Below are positions 23,947 through 34,732 of a DNA stretch of 64,000 nt, piece by piece. Source of the DNA: Lunularia cruciata (lineage: Eukaryota > Streptophyta > Marchantiopsida > Lunulariales > Lunulariaceae); NCBI GenBank assembly GCA_948567375.1, contig OX419760.1, positions 21,080,001-21,144,000 on the forward strand, written 5' to 3'. Position 1 is the first letter of the stretch; the number at the start of each line of letters is the position of its first letter. Made by a program: the position numbers and the translations under genes. The notes below the pieces were generated by a model. It was not told the origin of the DNA. It searched no databases and saw only the letters and a program-made list of their open reading frames with translations.

Positions 23947-24337
23947 TGTAAAAGACCAAAACCGAGGAGAGAAATAGGAGAATAAAAACTCACATTGGGA
24001 CACTTGAATGAGGGAAAACTCCAAATGCCTAGCATGAGCTTCGGCCTTGGTATTTATAGGTAGCATACAAGACTCTTGAAGCTTCTCAAGAAGCTTCCTT
24101 GAGCCACTTTCTTGGAGTGCAAGCCAAGTTAACTAGGAAGCTTCTCAAGAAGCTTCCTTCTAGAAGCCGCCTACTTGGCGTGCAAGCTAAGCTAGTTAGA
24201 AGCTTCTAGAAGCTTCCTTCTAGAAGCTACCTGCTTAGGGCGCAAGTTAGATGCTTCTAGAATATTCTAGGCTATTTTGTCTTATTCTCTACTTTGTAAG
24301 CCCGACTAACTTCATCTCTAAACTCCATATTGTTACA
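23947..24337 (-). repeat. 3' LTR of B2
   Basis: 391 bp, TG...CA termini (plus strand: TGTAAAAGACC at left, TATTGTTACA at right). TATA box on the minus strand at 24051-24058 and GAAGCTTC array between 24077 and 24225. Confidence 0.93.
24077..24226 (-). promoter_or_regulatory. Heat-shock-element-like array in B2 3' LTR
   Basis: Perfect four-unit GAAnnTTCnnGAAnnTTC at 24199-24216, a TTCnnGAA pair at 24218-24225, and two pairs of GAAGCTTC palindromes at about 24078-24097 and 24138-24157. The nearest pair lies about 20 bp from the TATA box at 24051-24058 (upstream on the minus strand). The same arrangement occurs in the other three family-B LTRs. Confidence 0.5.
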
Positions 24338-24349
24338 TATTCCCCCACC
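24338..24349 (-). promoter_or_regulatory. Polypurine tract of B2
   Basis: GGTGGGGGAATA on the minus strand lies directly before the 3' LTR start TGTAACA, the position where plus-strand synthesis is primed. Confidence 0.8.
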
Positions 24350-24369
24350 GCGAGTTGGTGACGTCCTTG

Positions 24370-27300
24370 TCACCAGTAAAGCTTCAAAGTCCTTGATGGC
24401 CCTCTGTGCATTCTGGAGGTGAGAAAGAGGTTCCCATGTGGCATCATGAAGAGGATACCCTTTCCAAAGGACCTTGTACTCCGTATGTTGGCGATGGCCT
24501 CGTTGAATATGGCAACGTGCAAGGATACAATCAACTTCGTACTCCTCATGATCATTGATAGGGATAGGAAGAGGGGGAGGTTGGACTCAAGAGGAAAAGG
24601 AAGAAGGGTTAGGAACAAAGGGTTTTAACTTGGAAACATGAAAGACAGGATGGATACGCATGTGACAAGGTAAGGCAAGTTGATAAGCAATAAGAGAGAT
24701 AATGTGGGTGATTTCAAAGGGTCCTATCCAATTAGGAGCAAGTTTATGAACTTGGGTATCAAGTGGGAGAGGGAGGTTACTAGAAGATAGCATGACTTTA
24801 TCACCAACTTCAAAGGTGAGATCACAACGATGATGGTCCGCATATTGTTTTTGGTGATTCTAAGCAACAAGGAGGTGAGATTTGGCTTGTTGGATAGATT
24901 GGGATATAGTGGTCAAGAATGTAGAAGTATGAGGAACCTGAGAGGAAGGAGGAGCAAGAAGAGAATCTAGAACAAGCGGATCTTGGCCAAAATTGAGAAA
25001 GAAGGGAGAAAATCCAGTGCTTGCCTATTTGGAATTGTTGTGGGCAAATTCTGCAGCTGTAAGACATTCATCCCAGTTGGTATGGTGGACATTGACAAAG
25101 GCCTACAACATATCCTCCAATGTATGATTGGCACGTTTGGTTTGTCCATCAGTTTGAGGATGATAGGCCGTGGATAAAGCAAGTTTGGTGCCAAGTATCT
25201 GGAAGAGTGCTTGCCAAAACTTCCCGGTAAATCAAGGATTTCGGTCAGAGATGAGTACACGTAGCATCCCATGATGCTTGAAGACATTGTCAAAGTAGAT
25301 TTGCACTAAGGTTGGAGCATCCATGATATCACAGGTTGGTGCCAAATGGATTTGCTTACTAAGCTTATCCACAAACACCACAATTGCGGTGTGTCCTTGT
25401 TTTGTCTTTGGCAAGGATGTGATTAGATCCAAGCTCACATGCTCCCAACAAGCGAATGGAATGGCGAGTGGTTGAAGGAGTCCACTCGGCTTTTGGTTGA
25501 TGGCCTTGTTCTGTTAGCAACTTTCACATGATCAAACAAAGTCTTGAACATCTTGTGTCATGTTGGGCCACCACCATTGGCGTTGGAGGGTGCCTAAGGT
25601 CTTGTCCACTCCCATGTGACCAGCTATTGGTAAATCATGGGCTTCTTGAAGGCACACAAGTTGAAGATCACCTTTGGCTGGAACATAGATCTGATCTGCA
25701 TGGAATAAAAGGCCTTCCTTGAAAGAGAAGGTGTTGTACTCCTTGTCGCGTGCTGTCAGATGACCGTGTACCATTTGGAAGAAGGGATCCTGTTGTAGAG
25801 CTGATTGAAACTCATTATGGACCTTAGGGTCAATGGACACCGTTGTAATTGCTGCCGTGATGAGAGGAAGATCCTTCAAATCAGGTCGTCGTGATAGAGC
25901 ATCGGGGATGACATAGAACTGACCTAGTTTGTACTCAAGTTTGATGTCAAACAATTGGAGTTGCTCTTCCCATCGATGATGCCGACTCTTCATGTGCTCC
26001 AAGTGTAAGGTCTACAACAATGGTTTGTGATCAGTTCGCATGATCACTTGTTTCCCCAAGAGATAATGCCTCCATACCTTGGTGGCATATACCATTGCAA
26101 GTTGTTCCTGATCTTAAGCAGAGTAATTTCTTTCAGCTGTATTTAGTCGGCGAGACACAAAAGCAATAGGATGTAGTCCATCTGGAAATTCTTGTTGCAA
26201 CACAACTCCAATTGCAAAGTTAGAAGCATCAAAATCAACCACACAATGTAGTTGAGGATCATATGGTTGAAGAATAGGTCTTGAGACACCATATGCTTTA
26301 ACTTCTGGAATGCTTCTTCATGCTCGGTGGTCCACTGGAAGCTTGAGTTCTTTCCTAAGAGGACAGTCAATGGTGCAGCTACATGAGCATAATAGTGGAT
26401 GAACCGTTGGTAAAAACTGGCCAATCCATTGAATGCTCGTACTTTTGTAGCATCCTTCGAGGTTGGCCAATCAATAATGGCCTTGATCTTCTCTTCTTCT
26501 ATCTTGATCCACTCTGATGAGATCTTATGATCCAAGAAGGTAACCTTCTTCTGCCAAAAAGCACACTTTGACTTCTTGCAGTAAAATTTCCATTGTCGTA
26601 GTTGTCTTAGGACTTCTCGCACATGATTCCTATGTTCTGCCTTTGTCCTACTATAGATTCAGATATCATCTAAGAACACTACCACGGACTGATCCAATAG
26701 TCCCTCCAACACCCGATGCATCTGATCCATGAAGACTGCTAGAGCATTAGTGAGTCCGAATGGTAGAACTCTCTACTCAAAATGTCCATACCTTGTGCAA
26801 AAGGCAGTCTTTTGCACGTCCTCTCCTTCAATAGGAATTTGCCAATAGCCACTACGAAGATCCAACTTGGAAAAGTAGCATGCTCCACTTAATTGGTCAA
26901 GCAAGTTGTCGATCCGAGGAAAGGGATATGCATTCTTCACGGTTTGCTTATTAAGCCCATGGTAATCAATACAAAAACAAAGTCCTCCATCCTTCTTTGG
27001 AACAAATAGTACCGGTGCTCCCCACGGAGAGGTACTATGTCGTATGAAATCCTTCTCCAACAACTCTGTAAGTGTTGTTCGCAACTCCTCCAACTCCTTT
27101 GGTGAGAGCCGATAGATTGGTCTACTCATTGGAGTACTCCCTGGCAATAACTCAATCTTGAAGGGCATACCTCGATCAGAGGGTAATCCCTTTGGCAGAT
27201 CATTTGGAAACACATCTGTAAACTCCTGAACTATCCAATCAACCATTGCTTGATGCGGCACTTGGCCCTCCTCAGATTGTTCTTATGCAATCGGCTTGAT

Positions 27301-27900
27301 CCACACCGCGAATACAGACTTATCTTCCTCCAAACTTGCTCTATGGCTACTTCATTAACAAACTTCCCTTCTAGGAACTCATCTCTCTTCCAAGCTTGCT
27401 CCATGGTTGCCTTCTTGGCAAACTTCCCATCTTGGGACTCAACTCCCTTCCAGATTTGCTCTATGGCTACCTTCTCAACAAACTTCCTATCTTGGGACTG
27501 ACTATTTTTAGGTGTCTTACTCAGAGGTGCCAGACAACCTAATCGGAAATTCCTACCTTGGTGTTGTACTTGAATTTGACGTTGGGTCCAATCGAATTGA
27601 ACCTTATGACGTTCAAGCCAAGGTAGACCCAGAATGATATCATAGTGTAGAGGTGCCACTACAAACCTCATACACTCCAAATACTCCTTCCCAATCTTGA
27701 AGGTAACAGGATGCGAGGTGCGGAATGCAAAACCTTTTCTACTATCCGCCATCATCAAACTACTTCCAATCACTGGCTTGATAGGATTACCCAATTCCTT
27801 TGCTACTTGCATAGATATGCAATTCTCTAAACTTCCAGAATCGACCAAAATCCTACAACCCCGATTAGATATTGTACCTTGCAAGCAAACTTGCATAGGT
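24370..27900 (-). pseudogene. pol of B2: protease-RT-RNase H-integrase-chromodomain, inactivated
   Basis: Protease (27480-27896) has ILVDSGSLENCISMQVAKEL with an intact D-S-G triad. RT (26480-27261) has [20 protein letters not shown], then [15 protein letters not shown]; after the stop TAG (26773-26775) come LPFGLTNA and [10 protein letters not shown] thumb and RNase H span about 25930-26622. The integrase zinc finger is at 25532-25640 (HDLPIAGHMGVDKT, then C-x2-C). The integrase core has Asp in SLDLIT and in SDRNP and, as in B1, Lys in place of Glu ([15 protein letters not shown]). The chromodomain is at about 24370-24540 (EYKVLWKGYPLHDATWEP). A second stop shared with B1 is TGA 25232-25234. 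Confidence 0.88.
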
Positions 27901-27949
27901 CAAGCCTTCAATCCCATTGGAACTAATCAAGCTCCCAATAGGCGGCTCA

Positions 27950-28858
27950 AAATCTCCTACGGGGATTCTTTGTTTCCTTGATCATTCTGTTCCACAAACT
28001 CCATCTGGGCAACTTGTTGAGGTCGCCCATTCCTAAGTGGACATTCAGCAATGCAATGTCCAACTTGGCGACAATAAAAGCAACCTCTATTTTGTCATAA
28101 TCTTTCTCTATCTGTTGTGCCAAGTGGTCTTCGTTGGATAGCATCAATCTCCATTGGTACCGGTTCTTCCACTCGTGGTAATGGTAGGTTTTGTGTAGGT
28201 CAAGGTCGAGACCAAGTTGTTGCAACTAAGGAATCAAAACGCTCAGCCAATTGCATGGCTTCTTCTATGTTCTGTGGATCTTGCATGGTTACCTCCAATC
28301 TGGTTTGTGACTTCAATCCTCGCACAAATCGATCCAGAACTTCACCTTCTTGGATATCTGGAATTCAAATGATGATATTCTGAAATTGTATGATGTAGTT
28401 TCTCATTGAGCCAATCTGCCTCAACTCCGCCAATTTATCTTGTGCAGCTCGGGTGGCATTTATAGTCTAAAATCGACCAAGTATTGCATCCTTGAATTCT
28501 GCCCGTCAAAATTGGTATAACAATTTGTCGTTCAGCTCTTTCTACTTGGAATCGCCACCAAAGTTTTGCCATGCCATCCAATTAGCTAGAAGCTAAGAGA
28601 ATTGTTTCCGCTCGTCTTGAAGATTGGTGGCTTCAAAGTAACGTTCACAGTTAAACACAAAATTCTCCACTGTGCTTGGAAGATTCTTGCCTTCAAACAC
28701 CTTGGGTTTTGGAAATCAAATGCAATCTTCTCCGTCTCAAACTGGCACTCTGTCTATCTGTTCTCGTCGTTGCTGGTCTCGTTCATCCAACAATCGAGTA
28801 AGATGCTCAATTTGTTGTTGCATTGCAAGGATAACATCTGGTATTGCCGCCATTGCTA
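27950..28858 (-). pseudogene. gag of B2, inactivated
   Basis: Starts MAAIPDVILAMQQQIEHLTR near 28854, followed by a coiled-coil-like DERDQQRREQ stretch, FPKPKVFEGKNLPS, the capsid core (AELRQIGSMRNYIIQFQN, FVRGLKSQTRLEVTMQDPQ) and a complete CCHC zinc knuckle, CFYCRQVGHCIAEC, near 28050-28090. Several stops break the frame. The knuckle and its position before protease identify it as nucleocapsid. Confidence 0.82.
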
Positions 28859-28870
28859 CTACTCTATTCC

Positions 28871-28954
28871 ACTACCCTCAATTTATCTAGTTGATTAACA
28901 CATAGATACAACACTACCCTCAATTTATCTAGTTGATTAACACATAGATACAAC
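28871..28954. repeat. 42-bp tandem duplication in the B2 leader
   Basis: Two identical 42-bp units, 28871-28912 and 28913-28954, each beginning ACTACCCTCAATTTATC and ending GATACAAC. They lie between gag and the truncated 5' LTR, right at the deletion joint. Confidence 0.9.
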
Positions 28955-28956
28955 AC

Positions 28957-29255
28957 GTCAAGAAGCTTCCTTGAGCCGCTTTCTTGGAGTGCAAGCCAAG
29001 TTAACTAGGAAGCTTCTCAAGAAGCTTCCTTCTAGAAGCCGCCTACTTGGCATGCAAGCTAAGCTAGTTAGAAGCTTCTAGAAGCTTCCTTCTAGAAGCT
29101 TCCTTCTAGAAGCTACCTACTTAGGGCGCAAGTTAACTAGTTGGGAAGCTTCCCAAGAAGCTTCTTAGATGCTTCTAGAATATTCTAGGCTATTTTGTCT
29201 TATTCTCTACTTCGTAAGCCCGACTAACTTTATCTCTAAACTCCATATTGTTACA
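28957..29255 (-). repeat. 5' LTR of B2, 3'-truncated
   Basis: About 299 bp of the LTR remain, starting with TGTAACAATATGG at 29255 on the minus strand. The part containing the TATA box and the TTTTACA end is deleted, together with the primer-binding site. The heat-shock-element-like array is retained, with a perfect four-unit element at 29071-29088 and extra TTC/GAA pairs at 29090-29111. Confidence 0.9.
29071..29111 (-). promoter_or_regulatory. Heat-shock-element-like array in B2 5' LTR
   Basis: GAA 29071, TTC 29076, GAA 29081 and TTC 29086 form a perfect four-unit element. TTC 29090, GAA 29095, TTC 29100, then TTC 29104 and GAA 29109 extend it. Its own TATA box has been deleted in this copy. 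Confidence 0.45.
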
Positions 29256-29260
29256 CCAAA

Positions 29261-30028
29261 TCCAAGTGATCTCTTCTAGTATTGGAGTATCCTCTGCATG
29301 GGTGTTCCCTTCCAACAAGTCACCAGGCCAAGTAACTGCACCACTAAAAGCTAAAACTGATGCGGCCATGGTCCAGGACTGTAGTGAGCCAAGACTACCA
29401 CTAATGAAGCATACTGGAAGCAACATACCCGTCCCTCACCAGACTACCAACCTAGTCTATAGGAGGTTATCTCCTCCCAATAGTCAATATTGAAACCCAT
29501 GGGTATAACACTACTCCCCCAACTAGCACATCATATGACTCAGCTATTGTCTCAATAACATGAGCTCTCACCACCGAGCTATCAATCGGATGACCAGGCT
29601 GAACTTGGACAACAAGCTCCTCACGTGTGATGTACTATGTCAAACCACCACCAAGAGATGTTTGGATTTGAAATGGACACCTCTACACATCAATCTTCCG
29701 TAACTCCAAACCGACTATTGTAGCCTTCTCCAACATAAGGGGCTATGCACCAAAGTCTAACAAGACTCTCTATGGTGTACAAACCTTCCTTAAAGGTCCC
29801 ACCAAACGGAAAATCCCCCTCTAGTTATCAAATAGGACAACACCAGGTGTGAACCGTGCTCTCTCAAAGGCCGGTCTAGCTGGCAACTCCTCTAGTCTAG
29901 TCGTTGCTACCTGCCATAAACCACTGGTCGTTGAATGGATCTCATGCTCCTCAACCAAGTCAGCTCCACTATCAACCACCTTTGCTCTAGTAGTAGGGAC
30001 TGCATCATCCCTACTCTCATAAAGCGTG
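29261..30028 (-). pseudogene. Protease region of element A
   Basis: This A segment lies between the two insertions. The minus strand reads VLLDFGAQPLMLEKA (by readthrough of one stop), resembling a retropepsin active site with D-S-G changed to D-F-G, followed by YITREELVVQVQPGHPIDSS and DVLVGGVVLYP. The longest open piece is 29821-30069 (its last bases belong to C2). It connects gag (right of C2) with the linker and RT (left of B2). Confidence 0.6.
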
Positions 30029-30033
30029 AAAGC

Positions 30034-30764
30034 TATTATACTCCAATGACAAGAGAAGAGAGAAAACATAGATTACACACTTAACATTCAGTGTCCCAAA
30101 GGAGCATCTTTTCTTTATTATATAGACAAAGAGGATTCCCTCCAAGGAAGCTCCACCATAGGATTAGGCACACAAATCAGTGACATGTCAGCAAGCTTCA
30201 CCCTTGAATTACTTACTTGGATGGGTGACATGTCGTTCTAGTCTTATTTGGTTGGTCAAACAAGCTTTGACTAGAGGGAATCTTTTAGGGAATCTTCTTG
30301 TAAGAGTCTCAAAATCATGTAAGGTACCATTGGAAAGCTCTCAACAAGACAAACCAAAGGGGAGGGAAGGCCTAACTTTCCTTAATCAGGAGGCAATGTG
30401 CACATTTTCAAGGCCTAATTCATTCGTTTAGGTCTCCAAAATTACCTTCAAAGATTTCAGGCATATTTTGGTTCCTACTCTATTAGTAGAAGTCCCTTTT
30501 TGGTGATACTTCTTTTTGATCTGTTTAGTCCATCATGTGTAACATCCTTCCGGATTTTACCAAACCAATTCTCTCCTTTAAATCATATGTCTAGCTATTG
30601 GTTCTAAAGTTCTCAAGTCTATTTTGCTTTTTGCTCTATTAGTAGAAGTACTCTTTTGGTGATACTTCTATCTGATTTATTTTGACCATCATGTATAACA
30701 TGATTCTAGATGTTACCAAACCAAATTTCACATCTAGATCATATGGCTAGTTCTTGGTATTACA
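30034..30764 (-). repeat. 3' LTR of C2
   Basis: 731 bp, plus-strand ends TATTATACTCC and TTGGTATTACA. Contains the tandemly duplicated segment of about 150 bp (about 30470-30610 and 30615-30760) and a TATA-like stretch near 30118 (minus-strand TATATAATAAAG). Confidence 0.93.
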
Positions 30765-30784
30765 AACCTCCCTCCTTTTAAGAC

Positions 30785-33700
30785 GCAACGTCCTCATTGT
30801 GCAATTGTTGCTCAAATGCTTGCACCAACACTAGTGCATGTGTCAAATTGGCAGCAGGCTCCCATGTTGCTTCATAGAGGAGGTAACCTTTCCACTATAT
30901 TAGATAGTCCACCCGCGGATGGCAAGTACCACGCATGTGCTTTTGGAGAATACGCTCCACTTCATATTCCTCTATGCCATCAATGAGTGTCGGACAAGGT
31001 CAAATGTCTTGTCTGGAATGACCCTAGCTTGATTGGGGAGCATATCTGCATAGTAGGGAAACATGGAACATTGGATGGATCTTCATGTGTGGTGGCAGCT
31101 CAAGGTGATAGACCACAGCGCAGACATGACAAAGAATTGAGAAAGGCCCAATAAAACAAGGTCTAAGCTTACAAGGTCCAACTAATGTGAGGTTGTTTGT
31201 TGATAGCCACACTTGATCCCCCCACCATTGAACTCCATGTGCCTACGGTGTGCATTAGCATACTGCTTCTGTCAATTTTGTGCAATTTGTAATCTATGTT
31301 TGGTGCTCTATACATCTTGTTGGATTTTAGAGACAAATGTGTTGACTATATTGACCTTGGTAGCCATTGGCCGGATCTTCATCAAGCTAGAAGGTGTGAA
31401 GGGATGCTCACCATACATGAGGAAGAATGGAGTGCCCTGGGTAGATGCATTCACTGAATTGTTGTAAGCAAATTCCACCAACAGGAGTAGGGTGTCTCGT
31501 CTCTCTTGCTCTTCTAAGGTGAAGCCGCGTAACATGTCTTCAATCGTGCAATTAGCCTGCTCTGTTTGGCCATCTGTTTGTGTGGGTAGTAAGCTATGGA
31601 TATGGCTAACTTGGTTTTGAAGAAACCAAAGAGTGTTTGCCAAAACAAACTGGTGAATTGAGTGCCTTTATTGGTGATAAGTACTCTAGACAAGCCATGG
31701 TGAGAGAAGACTGCATCTAAGTATAATTGAACTAGTTGTGGAACGGTCACATCCTTGGTGGTAGGGCATACATGAATCATTTTGCTGAGCCAGTCCATAG
31801 AGACCACGATGGAGTCAAACCTGAGGTGGTCTTGGGTAATTCACAAACAAGATCCATACTCACTTATTCTCCACGTTAGGGAGGCGTGGAGAGAGGTTGA
31901 AGGAGCCCTACAAGAGCTTGATTAGAAGCTTTGTTTTGTTGACAAAGTAGGCAGCTACGCACATAGTCCATCATGTCGTTGCTCATCTTGGGCCGATAGT
32001 AATGGCACTAGACTGCATCCAAGGTCTTGTCCACTCCAACATGACCTGCAATGGCCAAATCATGACATTCCGCTAGAATGGTGGTGCATAATTTTGGGAC
32101 ATTTGGGATCTATAATCTGCCATTATGAAAGGTGAGTCCTTGGGTGTTGGTGACGCCTTTAGATGATTGCACTTCTACAATCTGCAGATTAGTTTTTGTA
32201 GCAGCCAGAATCTTTGGCCAAAATCCAAGGTTAATATTAACTTCTGCCACCAAGTTGTTTGCCATTAGCATGCAGGTGAATGCATCTGCAAGTTGCTTCT
32301 TACCTTCCACGTAGTTGATTTACTTATTGAAGCGTTGTCGCTACTCTGCCCACCAAATTTGGCGACGAGATAGATCCTTCTGCATCTCAAGGTAGACTAG
32401 AGGTTTGTGGTCTATCTCTACTACAAATGCCTTCTCGCCTTGATAATGCTTCCAATGCTTGGTTGCCAGAACAATGGCCAGCTCTTCTCATTCTGTGGTG
32501 TGGTAGTTGGGCTTTGCCAATAACAACTTTTGAGAGAAATATGCAATTGGATGCCATCCGTCATGCCACTCTTGTTTTAGTACTGCTCTTATTGCTATGC
32601 TTGATGCATCTATAGCCAACTTGATTGGTCGTTTTGGGTCATACTTCTTCAAGATTGGTGCATGTAGCAAGGTGACTTTCAATTGTTGAAAGGCCAACTC
32701 TTGTGCGGTTCCCCATGACCACTTCTTCCCCTTGCCAAGTAGTGCCATTAAAGGTTGTGCAACCTTCAAGAAGTCCTTGAAAAATCTACAATAGAATCCC
32801 ATCAACCCCAAGAAGCTCTTGAGTTGAGTCTGATCTTCTAAGGCACGCCATTTTTTAATGACCTCTATTTTATTTGTCAATACTTGAATGCCCTTTGCAC
32901 TTATTCTATGCCCCAAGTAGTTTACTTCAAACTTGCCAAACTCGCACTTTGAGATTTTGGCATACAATTGATTATGTCTTAGAATTTGGAGGACCTCTTG
33001 TAGATGTTGTTTGTGTTCCATCATTATGCTCTTGTATACTAAGATATCATCCAAGAAGACAATAACAAACTTATCCAAGTATGGATGAAATATGTCATTC
33101 ATTAGACTCATGAAAGTGGCAGGTGCATTGTTGAGGCCAAAAGGCATCACAAGATACTCAAAGTGGCCATACTTGGTTCGAAAGGCAGTTTTGTACACAA
33201 CCTCCTCTGCAATTTGGATTTGATTATAACCGCTCTACAAGTCCAATTTTGTGAAGTATCTTGTTCCATGGAGTTGATCAAACAGGTCATCTATGCAAGG
33301 TAAGGGGTATTTTTTCTTCACTATTTGATGATTGAGACCTTGATAGTCAATGCACATGCGCATTGTACCATCCTTCTTCTTCACAAAACAAGACATGAGC
33401 TCCATATAGTAATACGCTAGGTTGGATGAACCCCTTCTGCAGCATCTCCTCAATTTGAGTCTTACACTCCTCTAACTCATGAAGTGATAGGCGATATAGG
33501 ACCTTACAAGGAGGTGTCTTATCCGAGAGTGTCTCAATTTTATGATCTACTCTCCTTTTTGGTGGTAATCTTAAGAGTAGATCATCGGGAAAGACATCTT
33601 GAAATTCATCTACCATAGCCTTCAATTTCTCAAGAACTTGTCATCAAGTTGTGCACTCTAGACTTATCTTATTAGACCCATGAAACATCTATCGGTCTTA

Positions 33701-33960
33701 TAGACAATTGCCATCTCCATAACATATAGAGGCAGATCTTGCTAGGGTGAATTTTCTTTAACCCCAATGATTGGCCATTGGTGGGTTCTCACTACTTTCT
33801 TCCTCCAATCTACCATAGGGTTGTAATGCTCCATCAATGCCATGCCTAAGATTGCATCATAACAAGCTAATTATATCACTCGCAACTCAATTGCTTCTTG
33901 ATATTCTCCTACATAGAGTGTTACCCATATAGGTAATGATTCAATCCTCTCGTTTGCCCA
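30785..33960 (-). pseudogene. pol of C2 (chromodomain to protease C-terminal part), inactivated
   Basis: From right to left: end of protease (33640-33960); RT with [20 protein letters not shown] (33347-33625), [20 protein letters not shown] (33235-33453) and [13 protein letters not shown] within the 236-codon frame 32488-33198, which also covers the thumb ([20 protein letters not shown]) and the RNase H Asp ([14 protein letters not shown]). Integrase core lies at 31308-31807 (Asp and Glu region DGQTEQANCTIEDML with Glu retained). C-terminal integrase (31024-31212) reads PPHMKIHPMFHVSLLCRYAP. Chromodomain remnants are at 30790-31000. Stops and frameshifts prevent function. Confidence 0.85.
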
Positions 33961-33965
33961 TTAGG

Positions 33966-34719
33966 TGAAATACTCCAAGGACAAGAGAAGAGAGAAAACA
34001 CAGATTGCACACTCAAACATTCGATGCCCCAAGGGAGCACCTTCTCTTTATTATATAGACAAAGAGGATCTCCTCCAAGGAAGCTCCACCATAGGATTAA
34101 GGACACAGATAGGTGACATGTCAGCAAGCTCCACCCTTGGATTACTTACTTGGATGGGTGACCTGTCTGGTCTAGGTCCTATCTGGTCTAGGTTCTATCT
34201 GGTTGGTCAAACAAGCTTTGACCGAAGGGAATCTTTTAGGGAATCTTCCTATAGGAATCTCAAAATCACGTGAGTAAGGTACCGTCGGAAAGCTCTCGAT
34301 GAGACAAAGTAGGGAGGAGGGAACGCCAACCTATCCTATATTGGGGGGGAATTTGCACATTTTCAAGGCCTAATTCATCCGTTTAGGCCTCCAAAATTAC
34401 CTTCAAAGATTTCAGGCATATTTCGGTTCCTACTCTCTTAGTAGAAGTCCCCTTTTGGTGATACCTCTTTCTGATCTGCTTAGTCCATCATGTGTAACAT
34501 CCTTCCAGATGTTACCAAACCAATTCTCTCCTTTAAATCATATGTCTAGCTATTGGTTCTAAAGTTCTCAAGTCTATTTTGGTTTTTGCTCTATTTGTAG
34601 AAGTACTCTTTTGGTGATACTTCTATCTGATTTATTTTGACCATCATGTATAACATGATTCTAGAAGTTACCAAACCAAATTTCACATCTAGATCATATG
34701 GCTAACCCTTGATATTACA
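33966..34719 (-). repeat. 3' LTR of C3
   Basis: 754 bp; plus-strand ends TGAAATACTCC and TTGATATTACA. Long-form LTR with the segment of about 150 bp in two copies. TATA-like stretch near 34053 (minus-strand TATATAATAAAG). Confidence 0.93.
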
Positions 34720-34732
34720 GACCTCCCTCCTT

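Larger units (their letters stand above)
23947..29255 (-). mobile_element. Ty3/gypsy chromovirus-type retrotransposon B2 inserted in A
   Basis: 5309 bp, minus orientation, flanked by the perfect 5-bp target duplication CCAAA. 3' LTR 23947-24337, polypurine tract 24338-24349, pol 24370-27900, gag 27950-28858, and a truncated 5' LTR 28957-29255. Same family as B1: LTRs start TGTAACAATATGG and the proteins match closely. The 5' LTR has lost its last roughly 95 bp together with the primer-binding site and part of the leader, and a 42-bp tandem duplication lies at the joint. It is the longest-preserved B pol in the window but still carries multiple stops. Confidence 0.95.
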
